Shown: piece by piece, positions 48,283-56,409 of the stretch
Layout of the letters: each line of letters begins with the position of its first letter
Position numbering within the stretch: the first letter of the stretch is position 1
IMG/VR virus record: IMGVR_UViG_3300032770_000001
Location: 375,931-439,930 of that record
Direction: 5' to 3' (one strand)
Length of the DNA: 64,000 bases
Source of the DNA: a virus
Notes under the pieces: model-generated
Databases searched by the model: none
Told to the model about the DNA's origin: nothing
Seen by the model: the letters and a program-made list of their open reading frames with translations, nothing else
Made by a program: the position numbers and the translations under genes

Positions 48283-49317
48283 TTAGTTCCCCATCCATGC
48301 TGGCAGAGCATTGCCGCCTGTCGCTAACTCTTGCGAGAGACTCAAAGTGATCTCATCCGCACCCGCTTCATTTACAAAGGCTTGACGAACATCGAAGAAA
48401 CTGAACGTGTTACCGTTGCCTGCTTCTAAAGAAGACTTCGAAAGTTGAATTGCATCATCTGGCCCCTCATTCAGGAATGCCTCACGAGTATCGAAACCAG
48501 CGAATGCCACGCTGCTCGCATATTTCAGCGTAAGTGACTCATCCAAAAAGAGTTGAGTATTGGCGTGCTGCGTGTTTGAATCCACGGTAACGGTCGTCTG
48601 ACCGGGGATTCCCTCGTTGTGGAGGACTGGATTCCATGGGTGCTGCGCGTTGACACCATCTCCCCACGTGACAGAAAACTGGTAGCGCAGGCTGCCGACA
48701 TTGCTGAACGGGAAGCTGAAGTACGGACGAACCGGAGAGCCGAGGAATGTGTTAATCGGAGTCCAGTCCTGAACAAGCACCCATGATCCGGTGTATGGGA
48801 ACGGACGTGCATAGAAACGGAAGAGAACTGAAGCGGCATTCGGCGTCGGCTGCCACGGTTCCCACGTACTAAGCTCAGACACGGTGACCGAATAGGTGTT
48901 CGTGAATGCATCGAGGAAAAGACTTGGCTGCGGAAGCAATGGCGGATTGAAATAGTCGTCAACCACAGCGGTTGAAGATTGGCCTTCCTGTTTCGCCGTC
49001 AGTGAGTCCTGAAGCAACTGGAAATTGTAAGTGAATGGCGTCGGTGGATTCGGACCGCCGGAAACCTGCACCGGGTTGACCTGTGTAGGAGGCCACGTTG
49101 CGGTATCAACCACGCGGCAAAACAAATGCGATAGATATTCGAACGTTAAAATGTACTGCGTGCCGCTGTAAACCTGAATTGATGGGCGTGCGCCCGGCCC
49201 GACAAAGTGCCAGACATCTGGGACACCCGGCTGCGTGCTGCTGACAGTCTGCGGCATCCGCGTGACGTACACGCTTCCGTTGATCTCTTTGCAAGCGAGA
49301 ATGTAGGCGGCTGGCAT
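48283..49317 (-). CDS. Tail structural protein, 344 aa
   Basis: Beta-rich, with many Phe, Tyr, Pro and Trp. Residues about 250-335 hold two related segments (GFDTREAFLNEGPDDAIQLS and FFDVRQAFVNEAGADEITLS), a short internal repeat. No known domain named. Starts one base into the preceding gene's stop codon (TAATG). Confidence 0.55.
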   Translation of the reverse strand: MPAAYILACKEINGSVYVTRMPQTVSSTQPGVPDVWHFVGPGARPSIQVYSGTQYILTFEYLSHLFCRVVDTATWPPTQVNPVQVSGGPNPPTPFTYNFQLLQDSLTAKQEGQSSTAVVDDYFNPPLLPQPSLFLDAFTNTYSVTVSELSTWEPWQPTPNAASVLFRFYARPFPYTGSWVLVQDWTPINTFLGSPVRPYFSFPFSNVGSLRYQFSVTWGDGVNAQHPWNPVLHNEGIPGQTTVTVDSNTQHANTQLFLDESLTLKYASSVAFAGFDTREAFLNEGPDDAIQLSKSSLEAGNGNTFSFFDVRQAFVNEAGADEITLSLSQELATGGNALPAWMGN

Positions 49318-49643
49318 TAGGTGTCCTCACCCGGCTCGATACCCGGCGTCAAGTCATACAACGGCGGATTGACGAGAGCAGTAAATGGCGGTTGTGGCAT
49401 GTGATGCACCACTTGAATCACACCCTGAAGATTGAACGATTGCTGCATGAAAATCAGATAGCGATTGTTCACTGAGTCGAATGACCACGACTGCACAACC
49501 TGTAAAGAACCATCGACGTAAATTTCCAGATCGCGCTGCGGATTGAAAACACCCAGCGGACCGTCCTGCACGAACGGGCCGATGTACGGTGCCAGCGTGA
49601 TCTGAAGTCGATTTGGATACGGGCCGTTGGTGATCGCCTGCAT
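49317..49643 (-). CDS. Tail structural protein, 108 aa
   Basis: 108 residues. LQITLAPYIGPFVQDG, RDLEIYVDGSLQVV and YLIFMQQSFN suggest a small beta-sandwich head-tail connector or tail component. ATG overlaps the upstream stop and its own stop overlaps the next ATG. Confidence 0.5.
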   Translation of the reverse strand: MQAITNGPYPNRLQITLAPYIGPFVQDGPLGVFNPQRDLEIYVDGSLQVVQSWSFDSVNNRYLIFMQQSFNLQGVIQVVHHMPQPPFTALVNPPLYDLTPGIEPGEDT

Positions 49644-50611
49644 TATTCTTCTTCCTCTTCTTCTGGTTCCTGCTTGTACGGCAGACCTTTGTGAAGATGC
49701 GGTTTGTGTTTCTTGTGCGCATCCTCGATCCGTTTCTGCTCACCCTCAAATAGATCGCCGATAGATTCTTCTTCCGTTTTCTGCGGAGCCTTCGGCTTGT
49801 ACGCTTCGGGAAGCTCCATCCACGCTGGCTGCTTCTTCTCTTGAGGCGCAGTAGCGGGGGCTTCACGCTGCACCAGCGGCTCAGCCTGCTCTTCCAAATC
49901 TTTCTCATGGAGCATACGAGCTTCTTCTTTTTTGCGCAGAGCTTCGAGCAGCTTGTCCTGAATTTCCTTATCCTTGACCTTCCGGATTTTCTCGATCTCC
50001 TGTTTCTTCTTCATCCGGTCTTGCTTCTTCTTCAACTCCTCCGGCGTCATGTCGCGCTCTTCCTTGTGACGCTCAACCTCACGCTCGCGAAGAATCTTCA
50101 CGATGTTGTGTTGCACTGAAGGCAGGATGCGTTCGAACACCGCGTGAATGTGTTTGCAGATGACGTAGTTGCCACGCAAATCGAGACGCTCGGTCGGCGG
50201 CGACAACTCCGGTCGTGGCGTACCCAGCAGCCCGTCACGCTGGTGGAGATTCCATTGGGCTCCCCAGTACAGAAACGCGGGGCACGAGCAACTCACCTGC
50301 ACATCGAGGTCTTTCGCCTGAGCCGACTCCTGCACCTTCGTAACATCGAATTGCACTCTAACATCGTGACCGTTAGGGTCGCTGTCTTCCTTGCTGCACT
50401 TCACGTTATAGTGGAGGAAGAGAGCTTTGGGGTTCGAGTCGAGCAACTTCGGCTGGCAGCCGCCACGATACTTTTTCGAGAAAGCGTTGGTCTGCCGGAC
50501 GATGTCAGGCAGTGAAACTGCGGTCTTGACGGCCCGGTTCCCCACGCCATCGACCACGTCCACGGCGGCGGACAGTGGAATTGTCATTGTGACTGGGAGA
50601 TTTCCGCTCAT
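49643..50611 (-). CDS. SWIM zinc finger protein, 322 aa
   Basis: Residues about 106-152 contain CSCPAF and later CKHIHAVF, the C-x-C ... C-x-H signature of SWIM zinc fingers. A Lys/Glu-rich coiled coil (about 160-230) follows, then a Pro-rich and an acidic tail (PEEEEEE). SWIM domains bind DNA or proteins. Lying at the head of the tail operon, it could join head and tail or bind DNA; I cannot choose. A GAG-type ribosome binding site lies upstream of ATG 50611. Confidence 0.65.
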   Translation of the reverse strand: MSGNLPVTMTIPLSAAVDVVDGVGNRAVKTAVSLPDIVRQTNAFSKKYRGGCQPKLLDSNPKALFLHYNVKCSKEDSDPNGHDVRVQFDVTKVQESAQAKDLDVQVSCSCPAFLYWGAQWNLHQRDGLLGTPRPELSPPTERLDLRGNYVICKHIHAVFERILPSVQHNIVKILREREVERHKEERDMTPEELKKKQDRMKKKQEIEKIRKVKDKEIQDKLLEALRKKEEARMLHEKDLEEQAEPLVQREAPATAPQEKKQPAWMELPEAYKPKAPQKTEEESIGDLFEGEQKRIEDAHKKHKPHLHKGLPYKQEPEEEEEE

Positions 50612-50645
50612 GAACGCAATAAACCCTCACTGAAGAATCAGAAAG

Positions 50646-50981
50646 TCACCATCTCAGAGGACTGGGATTTCCTTCCCCGTAAAACACTATGCGGAAAGAC
50701 TTTAGGCTGACAACCACGCCCAGTTCCCACAGTTGACGGGCAACCAGATGCTTCAGGTAGCGGCGGAATTGGCTGATCGTCATGCTGTCCTTCATCTGGT
50801 TGCAGTACAGGCAGGCAGGGAGCAGATTGGACATGGCATTGGTTCCGCCCCGGCTTTCAGGCAGGGAGTGATCGACGGTCAAGTCCATCAGGTCTTGTGG
50901 TTTCCAGCCACAATACCAACAACGACCGCCGCATTTGCGAACGGTTTTCCACCACTGGGTCTTACGGGTTGTGCGCGGCAC
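50646..50981 (-). CDS. HNH endonuclease
   Basis: 111 residues. C21/C24 and C57/C60 zinc pairs flank the catalytic VDH (36-38), and the order CxxC...DHSLPESRGG...N...CxxCN is the usual HNH fold. Probably a free-standing homing endonuclease that cuts a related phage allele. It ends 35 bases upstream of the SWIM gene's ATG. Confidence 0.8.
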   Translation of the reverse strand: MPRTTRKTQWWKTVRKCGGRCWYCGWKPQDLMDLTVDHSLPESRGGTNAMSNLLPACLYCNQMKDSMTISQFRRYLKHLVARQLWELGVVVSLKSFRIVFYGEGNPSPLRW

Positions 50982-50983
50982 GA

Positions 50984-51460
50984 TTAGACTGTCTTATCAA
51001 CGATGGGCTCAGGGATTTCTACTTTGAGCGGCGGACGCTTGGACTCTTGGTCTTTCAGAGCGAGAGCCTCTTTAAGGCGCGGAGGGAAGTTCTCCTCCCC
51101 CTCGATAACGGTAGGTACGGCCTTCTTGCGTTTCTGTTCAAGTTCCTCTTTAGTCGGCTTGATCGCTTCCTTCTTCGGCTCCGGCTTAAGATCGGGCTTG
51201 AGCTTCGGCAATGAACGCTTCAACATATCAATTACGGCAGGTGCCGGAGGAGCCGGGATCGTCTGCTCGTAGATGAAACCGTTCTTGATGAGGGCAGCCA
51301 TGCCCAAAGAAGTCTGCTGGAGGGTTTTAACGATCTCGCCAGCCCGATATACCGTCAAACGGTGACTCGCGAGTTCATGGACCAGAACGTCCCCGGAATT
51401 GACCCGGAAATTGAACTCGACGAAGTTGATCGGCGATTTAGCTATGTAGCTCTTTTGCAT
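50984..51460 (-). CDS. Hypothetical protein, 158 aa
   Basis: N-terminal 75 residues look like a compact beta domain (INFVEFNFRVNSGDVLVHEL). The C-terminal half is Lys/Pro/Glu-rich and probably disordered. Its start overlaps the end of the endonuclease VII gene by 23 bases. Function unknown; could be a tail or head connector. Confidence 0.5.
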   Translation of the reverse strand: MQKSYIAKSPINFVEFNFRVNSGDVLVHELASHRLTVYRAGEIVKTLQQTSLGMAALIKNGFIYEQTIPAPPAPAVIDMLKRSLPKLKPDLKPEPKKEAIKPTKEELEQKRKKAVPTVIEGEENFPPRLKEALALKDQESKRPPLKVEIPEPIVDKTV

Positions 51461-51935
51461 CTACAAGGCTCCCTTCTATGTAATACTCTGGATTTTCCGC
51501 ATGAAATTGCAAATATTGCACCAACCCCAGTAACTTGGAGACACTGTCATTTACATGCCCTAAAGCTATGTTGCACCCTCCACATAAAACCCCTCGCTTT
51601 TTACCCGTTTTGTGATTGTGATCGGAGTGACCCCCACCGCTGGGAAGTTCCTTACCGCAGCCGGGATTCGCGCAACGGTAGTCCTGCGCCTTTAATTGTT
51701 TCTCACGGTCCGCCTGCTTTCTTTTCGTTTGTTGCCGCGATACTTCTCGTTGCTTCCCTAATATCACTTCTTTATTGGCTTCATAGTAATTGCGTGCCGC
51801 TTCTGAATCATGAACACGAGGTTGTCCCTGACCGCAGAGACGACAGCGAGAATACACTTTACCGTGGTCTCGAACCTCAACCATGTTTTCAGGGGTTAAA
51901 GGATGAAGTCTGTTAGAGCACAATTCAACGGACAT
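51438..51935 (-). CDS. Recombination endonuclease VII homologue
   Basis: 165 residues. The centre carries CANPGCGK, then SDHNHKTGKKRGVLCGGC, which keeps the DHxH catalytic box of the endonuclease VII family and two zinc pairs. It ends with the expected helical part (SKLLGLVQYLQFH). Likely a homing-type nuclease. The start codon lies inside a hairpin arm (51933-51970), and the AGGAG site is 18 bases upstream, so expression may be restrained. Confidence 0.8.
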   Translation of the reverse strand: MSVELCSNRLHPLTPENMVEVRDHGKVYSRCRLCGQGQPRVHDSEAARNYYEANKEVILGKQREVSRQQTKRKQADREKQLKAQDYRCANPGCGKELPSGGGHSDHNHKTGKKRGVLCGGCNIALGHVNDSVSKLLGLVQYLQFHAENPEYYIEGSLVDAKELHS

Positions 51936-51970
51936 TTTCTTTTACGGGAAGGCTCCTATAAAAGAAAATG
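51933..51970 (-). promoter_or_regulatory. Hairpin over the start of the endonuclease VII gene
   Basis: Perfect 12-bp arms, CATTTTCTTTTA (51933-51944) and TAAAAGAAAATG (51959-51970), with a 14-nt loop. The minus-strand ATG at 51935 lies in the stem and AGGAG in the loop. May control translation. Confidence 0.5.
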
Positions 51971-51982
51971 ATATTGGGAGAA

Positions 51983-52489
51983 TTACTGAGAAACTTCCTC
52001 TTCGTAATGCACGTGCCAAGGCTCCCAGTAGATGAGAGCCGCCAATTCGTACAGGAACTTGCGCTGTCCGGGCAGAATGTAGTCGTAGGCTTCTTCTTTT
52101 AGCTTGAACCAGCTAGCCCGGTCGATTTCCGGGATCGTAAGCATCTTGCCGGAGCCCGCTGGATATTCGATCTCACACGTGTTGCTCTTGAGCCTAGATA
52201 CCTCCCATTCGCCTTCAAAGGCGAATACAGAGACCTTTTTAGTCTTGGACTGCTGGTGGGTACCCAGAAACTTCGGAGCCACTACAGACGGCGTAAAGCC
52301 CAATTCTTCCTCGAACTCGCGCATGGCGGCACCGAGGATTTCTTCCCCGTCCTCGACTTTGCCTTTGGGGATCGACCACCAGCCTTTGTCGCGGTGCTGC
52401 CAGTACGGTCCGCCGGGGTGCACGAGGAGCACCTGCGTGCTATAAGCAGGACGCCAGCGATACATCAACAAACCTGCGGAGTGATCCAT
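51983..52489 (-). CDS. Nudix hydrolase
   Basis: 168 residues. A full Nudix box spans 43-65 (GKVEDGEE, then REFEEELGF) fitting Gx5Ex7REUxEExGU exactly. Nudix enzymes hydrolyse nucleoside diphosphates linked to another moiety (ADP-ribose, dinucleotides, capped RNA, oxidised dNTPs). Here it could remove ADP-ribose or NAD products, which may be relevant to the ADP-ribosyltransferase-like domain at 60710-63556. The C terminus is aromatic. Its ATG overlaps the upstream gene end. Confidence 0.9.
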   Translation of the reverse strand: MDHSAGLLMYRWRPAYSTQVLLVHPGGPYWQHRDKGWWSIPKGKVEDGEEILGAAMREFEEELGFTPSVVAPKFLGTHQQSKTKKVSVFAFEGEWEVSRLKSNTCEIEYPAGSGKMLTIPEIDRASWFKLKEEAYDYILPGQRKFLYELAALIYWEPWHVHYEEEVSQ

Positions 52490-52815
52490 TATGGCTCCAG
52501 TTGATCGGATTTGTCGCTTGCGTAAGCGAAGGCATCCCGCCGCCCTTCGTTCGTCGCCGGAAACCGGGCGAGCAGGTGGTTGCTCTCAGTGAAGTGCGGG
52601 TCGAGTTCATCGATACCCTTGAAATGCTTGGGATCGCCCCGGAAGACCATGACTTTTTTACCCTCGAATGTCGTGCAGCCGGGATAGAAAGCTTCGACGA
52701 TCACGATGCATGATTTGTGCTCAACCGCCGTGATGCCGAGGATTTTGAATTTCTTCGGGTCGGGGTTCGGTGGTGTCGGGTTGTTGTCGCTAGCTCTGAA
52801 AAGGCTCAGTCCCAT
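52489..52815 (-). CDS. Hypothetical protein, 108 aa
   Basis: No family recognised. Contains a beta-alpha-beta core (FKILGITAVEHKSCIVIVEAFYPG, then KKVMVFRG) and a helical end. It lies directly before the Nudix gene and overlaps its ATG, so a linked function is possible. Confidence 0.5.
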   Translation of the reverse strand: MGLSLFRASDNNPTPPNPDPKKFKILGITAVEHKSCIVIVEAFYPGCTTFEGKKVMVFRGDPKHFKGIDELDPHFTESNHLLARFPATNEGRRDAFAYASDKSDQLEP

Positions 52816-52833
52816 AAGAAAATTGTATACTTG

Positions 52834-53271
52834 CTATTGTAGAGCAGGGGGATGCTTGATGTAAAGAGCGGCTCTTTCCAGAAGCTCCGGAGAATCATAG
52901 AAACTACCGAGACCCCAGTTACATGTCCCGCACAGCAATCCGCGAAACTTTCCTGTTTGATGATCGTGATCTGGTTTCGCCGCTTCAGCGCGAGTCTTAC
53001 CGAATGGTTTTCGACAAATCCAACACTTGTGCTCTTGACGTTCTGACTGGTCAAAATATTCAGTCAGCGTGATGCCGCACAGCGCCTCCAACCGCTCTCC
53101 GAATCTACGTCTAGCTCTTGCGTTGGCAGCCGCTATTTTTCTTGCTCGATGTTGGGGGTTGGAATGGTATTTCTCTCGTTCAGCATCTCGACGGCACTTC
53201 TTACAGTACCCCTGTTTTGATGTGATAAGAGATTTCGGGTCTTCGCATTTCGGGCAAATTCTTGTCTCCAT
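52834..53271 (-). CDS. Recombination endonuclease VII homologue
   Basis: 145 residues. CPKCEDPKSLI and CKKC at the start, CWICRKPF, then PDHDHQTGKFRGLLCGTC (about 97-115) with the intact DHDH box, and GLGSFYDSPELLERAALYI at the end. All key residues of the family are present. Probably a homing-type nuclease inserted between the Nudix region and the small gene at 53337. Confidence 0.85.
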   Translation of the reverse strand: METRICPKCEDPKSLITSKQGYCKKCRRDAEREKYHSNPQHRARKIAAANARARRRFGERLEALCGITLTEYFDQSERQEHKCWICRKPFGKTRAEAAKPDHDHQTGKFRGLLCGTCNWGLGSFYDSPELLERAALYIKHPPALQ

Positions 53272-53336
53272 ACTCAGGAGCCCGAAAGTCGTTTCTTACA
53301 ATTCTGACAATGCAAGTTCCTTACAAAATTGAGGGC

Positions 53337-53492
53337 TTAACGACTCAAAGCGATGCGAAAAAGTTCTTTCTCACGCACTTTGTATTCAGGCGTGCCTTCT
53401 GTCATCTTAAGCCACTCAATGTAAAGAGACTCGAATTGCTGCTTCGAGATCGAAGAAGTTGTCTGAGTAGCGGTTGCTGTGGTCTGTGCCAT
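53337..53492 (-). CDS. Small Thr/Gln-rich protein, 51 aa
   Basis: ATG at 53492 with GAGGGG upstream. Thr/Ala/Gln-rich start, then a helix (EYKVREKELFRIALSR). An upstream in-frame Met would add 13 residues but lacks a ribosome binding site. Function unknown. Confidence 0.45.
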   Translation of the reverse strand: MAQTTATATQTTSSISKQQFESLYIEWLKMTEGTPEYKVREKELFRIALSR

Positions 53493-53527
53493 GTTCACAA
53501 AAATCCCCTCTAAATAGAGTTCCAAAA

Positions 53528-53932
53528 TCACTTTTTAGCCGCCAGTGCCGTGATTGCCACGGTCTGTCGCCATGCATCCAAGTTCACACCGTGTGGGTTA
53601 AACCCCCTCGGTAACACCGAATGAATCCATTCCGCGTAACCTACTACGATAACGTGGTGTTCTTTCAATAGTTTATACCATCCCCCATAACCTGTCTCAC
53701 CCGGCGTTTGAGCATTGCCATGTTCAGCCATCCAAATCAATGCCTCTTCGGTTGTGGGAGCAAATGGCTTTGGGTTTTGAGAAGTACGCCATTCACCTAA
53801 GGCCCACAGAGCATCCATTCCCTCCATCCCAGCGCGACGAGCCCCGCTCATGATATGCTCTAGCAGAGTTTCTCGACGGTCAAAAGGCCGCTGGTCGTAC
53901 ATCTCCCAGTCGAAGTTGATGTAAACAGGCAT
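53528..53932 (-). CDS. Hypothetical protein, 134 aa
   Basis: Starts MPVYINFDWEMYDQRPFDRR; aromatic and Trp-rich, helical in the middle. No family recognised. It ends 36 bases before the small Thr-rich gene's ATG. Confidence 0.45.
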   Translation of the reverse strand: MPVYINFDWEMYDQRPFDRRETLLEHIMSGARRAGMEGMDALWALGEWRTSQNPKPFAPTTEEALIWMAEHGNAQTPGETGYGGWYKLLKEHHVIVVGYAEWIHSVLPRGFNPHGVNLDAWRQTVAITALAAKK

Positions 53933-53974
53933 TATTACTTAATACGCTGGCCGCTAGTGACTTCTTACAAATTT

Positions 53975-54580
53975 TCAAAGGAACCGGGCGTGCACTTCAC
54001 GCATGTACGCGGGGTCGCACTTGTGGGTCGTAATCATGTCGTTCCCCGGCGTCGGGAACCGCCAGTGCAGGTTGCTGTGCACATAACGTTGGTCGTCGAA
54101 CAGCGGTGCTTTCTGGTTCATTACCAGATAGTAGCCGACCGAGGAATCTTCGAGCTTACGATTCTTCCATTCTTGCTCCGGCTCGGCGACGAGAATCTTC
54201 ATCGCACGCCGCGACAGCCAGTACCCGCAGCCGCCTGCCGCATAGAACAGTTGCCGTGCGCTTCCGCAATAGTCATGGTACTGATAGCCGGAGGCGAGCA
54301 GACGGGGGATGTGCACATAGGTGTCATCATCCGCTTTGAACAGGTTGGTGTAGTCGCGCTCCAGCGTCCACTTCATCGTGTAAAACAGCTTCAGCGGCAG
54401 ACTCTCGTAATTGTCGGGAACGGGTAGGTAGACTTCATCCTTCTTGGCCCGTTTCTTCGGATCACCGATGAAGAATCGGTAGTCGATCTCTTTGCCCCAT
54501 GTTTTCAACCACGTGTCACGGCAGGCGTCCTGCTGTTCTTTGAAGGCGTGACAGGTGAGGATGGCGAGGAGAGGTTTCAC
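53975..54580 (-). CDS. GT31-like (galactosyltransferase-type) glycosyltransferase
   Basis: 201 residues from a GTG at 54580; a longer TTG start (54616) would lie in the tail of the capsid terminator. Features of the beta-1,3-galactosyltransferase group: RDTWLKTWG, FFIGD, the KADDDTYV metal motif (about 80-87), GGCGYWLSRRA, and EDSSVG. These enzymes use UDP-sugars and are typical of eukaryotes; phage copies are uncommon. It lies after the capsid gene, suggesting glycosylation of a virion protein, but the acceptor is unknown. Confidence 0.7.
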   Translation of the reverse strand: MKPLLAILTCHAFKEQQDACRDTWLKTWGKEIDYRFFIGDPKKRAKKDEVYLPVPDNYESLPLKLFYTMKWTLERDYTNLFKADDDTYVHIPRLLASGYQYHDYCGSARQLFYAAGGCGYWLSRRAMKILVAEPEQEWKNRKLEDSSVGYYLVMNQKAPLFDDQRYVHSNLHWRFPTPGNDMITTHKCDPAYMREVHARFL

Positions 54581-54612
54581 ACTAAATAAATACCGCGTCC
54601 TATGTCCAATCC

Positions 54613-54645
54613 ACAAAAGAAAAGGGCTCGCATCGCTGCGAGCCC
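54613..54645 (-). terminator. Rho-independent terminator
   Basis: 9-bp stem (54624-54632 with 54637-54645), 4-nt loop, tail TTTTCTTTTG on the minus strand. Directly after the capsid gene. Confidence 0.85.
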
Positions 54646-54673
54646 AATCTGATTATCCAACCAGAGAGAACGA

Positions 54674-55633
54674 TTAGTTCTCGCCGTAGTTGGCGGTCGA
54701 GTTGAAGCGACCATTGACCGTAAGACGCTGCACGCCGGACGGGTTGAACACGAGGAAGCCGAGGTTCTCGAAGATCGAGAAGCCGATCTGACGGAGGTCA
54801 GGACGGTCGGCGCTCATGACCGTGAGCGGAATACGCTCTGGGATAACGCCGAGGAACTCTGCGTCCGCCAGAATGTAGATCGAGCCGTAGCCGACCTTAC
54901 GCGACTGGAGGAGCGTTGCGCCCCAGAGATAGCCCATCACGCCCGTTTTCAACAGCTTGCGCTGTGTTTCGCGGTCGATGTTCTGTTGGGTCCACTTCAA
55001 CAGGTCCGTGTAGTCACGGGGGTTGAAGAAGACGAACGCGACTGAGAGGTCATGACGCTGCACCTGACCAAAGCCGTCTGCCATCGAGTTGATGTCAATC
55101 GGAGCGTTGATCGGAATGTCAGGGTTGTAGACCGGATCATTCGAGTTCTTACCCGCTGCGCTGTTCGCGACACCGTCAAACAGAACGAACACGTATCCGT
55201 CTTCGGCTGCGCCCACTTCGGCTTTCGCCAAGTTCAGTGAACGAGCAACCAAGTCGAAACGGCGCTCTTTGATCTGCGTGATCGGGATCATCGGATTGGA
55301 CACGATTTCGAACGTCGGAACCGTGACGCGCTTCGGTTTTGTAACGCGGACGATGTCACCACCTTCTTCGCCGACGATGAATGCTTCGACGAAGGACGAA
55401 CCCGGAGTCGAGCCAACGGTCATCGCGTTGACATCGAATTCCTTGTCGTAGATGGGCAGTGCGCCATCCGGAAGAGTTTCGACCATGAGAGCCTTGCGAG
55501 CAATGCTCATATAGTCACGGCGACGACGCAGGGACGGACCGAGCGAAGCCGCAAGCTTCTGACGCCCACCCGCCGTCTTCAAAAGTTGGCCGAGCATTTG
55601 CGTCTGCTGTTGTGTGCGAGAAAGTTGTGCCAT
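54674..55633 (-). CDS. Major capsid protein (HK97-fold type)
   Basis: 319 residues. The N-terminal arm is basic and helical (RTQQQTQMLGQLL, then KTAGGRQ at 19-25). The central part has EEGGDIVRV and VTVPTF strands typical of the E-loop/P-domain region, and the C-terminal half carries FNPRDY (about 203-208), ETQRKL, GYLWG (about 234) and GSIYILAD, common in HK97-fold and encapsulin-type shells. The N-terminal KTA may be a maturation cut site. Strong terminator after the gene. A partial relative lies at 25088-25585. Confidence 0.85.
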   Translation of the reverse strand: MAQLSRTQQQTQMLGQLLKTAGGRQKLAASLGPSLRRRRDYMSIARKALMVETLPDGALPIYDKEFDVNAMTVGSTPGSSFVEAFIVGEEGGDIVRVTKPKRVTVPTFEIVSNPMIPITQIKERRFDLVARSLNLAKAEVGAAEDGYVFVLFDGVANSAAGKNSNDPVYNPDIPINAPIDINSMADGFGQVQRHDLSVAFVFFNPRDYTDLLKWTQQNIDRETQRKLLKTGVMGYLWGATLLQSRKVGYGSIYILADAEFLGVIPERIPLTVMSADRPDLRQIGFSIFENLGFLVFNPSGVQRLTVNGRFNSTANYGEN

Positions 55634-55648
55634 TGTGAATTCTCCTCG

Positions 55649-56215
55649 TTAGATCAGTGACGCTACGCCGAGCCATGCTTCCGAAGCGGAAGGAACGTGA
55701 GTGCAAATGCCAATTGCAATTGGAGCGGAACCGCCCGAATTGCCAGCACGAGCCGCGCTCGTGTACTGTCCGACATTGTTGTGCGTGGTCGTATGCCCGC
55801 AGTAGACGTATCCACCGAGAGTAAACGTCGCATTCGTGTCGTAAATTGAAACCGTTGCACCCGAAGTGAAGCTAGTGTTGCCAACGTTGCCCTGCCACAT
55901 CGCACGAACTACAGGGGCACGCTTGGAGCCAGAAGCGCCAATTGCACCGGAGAATTCGTTTGCAGAGTCGTTGAGCAAGGTTGCGAATGGGATTTGACTA
56001 TCTGTGTCGCACGGCGCGATAGCACCGATTGCACCAAAAGCAGGCTGATTGGTGTATACGCCAGCGGAAGGCGTGGTCAAAGCCACGATCTTTCCACCGT
56101 AGTACCCAGCGTTATCCAGTGTGAACTGGTCAGTACCGGGATCACCAGTCAAAACTACGTTCGGTGTGCAGTTGACAGAGTCGTTCTGCCCCATGTAGGT
56201 CAGCTTAAGGGACAT
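55649..56215 (-). CDS. Capsid-associated structural protein, 188 aa
   Basis: Beta-rich, Gly/Ser/Thr/Asn-rich; opens MSLKLTYMGQNDSVNCTPN and contains GATVSIYDTNATFTLGG. Lies 15 bases before the capsid gene's ATG in the same operon, so a decoration or head-stabilising protein is likely. No domain named. Confidence 0.6.
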   Translation of the reverse strand: MSLKLTYMGQNDSVNCTPNVVLTGDPGTDQFTLDNAGYYGGKIVALTTPSAGVYTNQPAFGAIGAIAPCDTDSQIPFATLLNDSANEFSGAIGASGSKRAPVVRAMWQGNVGNTSFTSGATVSIYDTNATFTLGGYVYCGHTTTHNNVGQYTSAARAGNSGGSAPIAIGICTHVPSASEAWLGVASLI

Positions 56216-56385
56216 GCTGATTCCTCCACCTTGAGTTTTGGTTCAGTTGAGCAGTTTGAATTTGCCGTTCCCAATCCGGCCTGTGTTCGCAGGCTAAAGG
56301 ACTATAGGACAGCGTGCTCAATAAAGAGGCAGGTAGTGAAAAAACCCAATTACTTGCGAAAAAATTATTTCGATGGGATTTCTGC

Positions 56386-56391
56386 TATAAT
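56386..56391 (+). promoter_or_regulatory. Extended -10 promoter of the plus-strand HNH gene
   Basis: TGC-TATAAT immediately upstream; no good -35. The HNH ATG lies 18 bases further. The rest of the gap 56216-56409 shows nothing else. Confidence 0.5.
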
Positions 56392-56409
56392 TTTCAGGTA
56401 TTTACCGAT

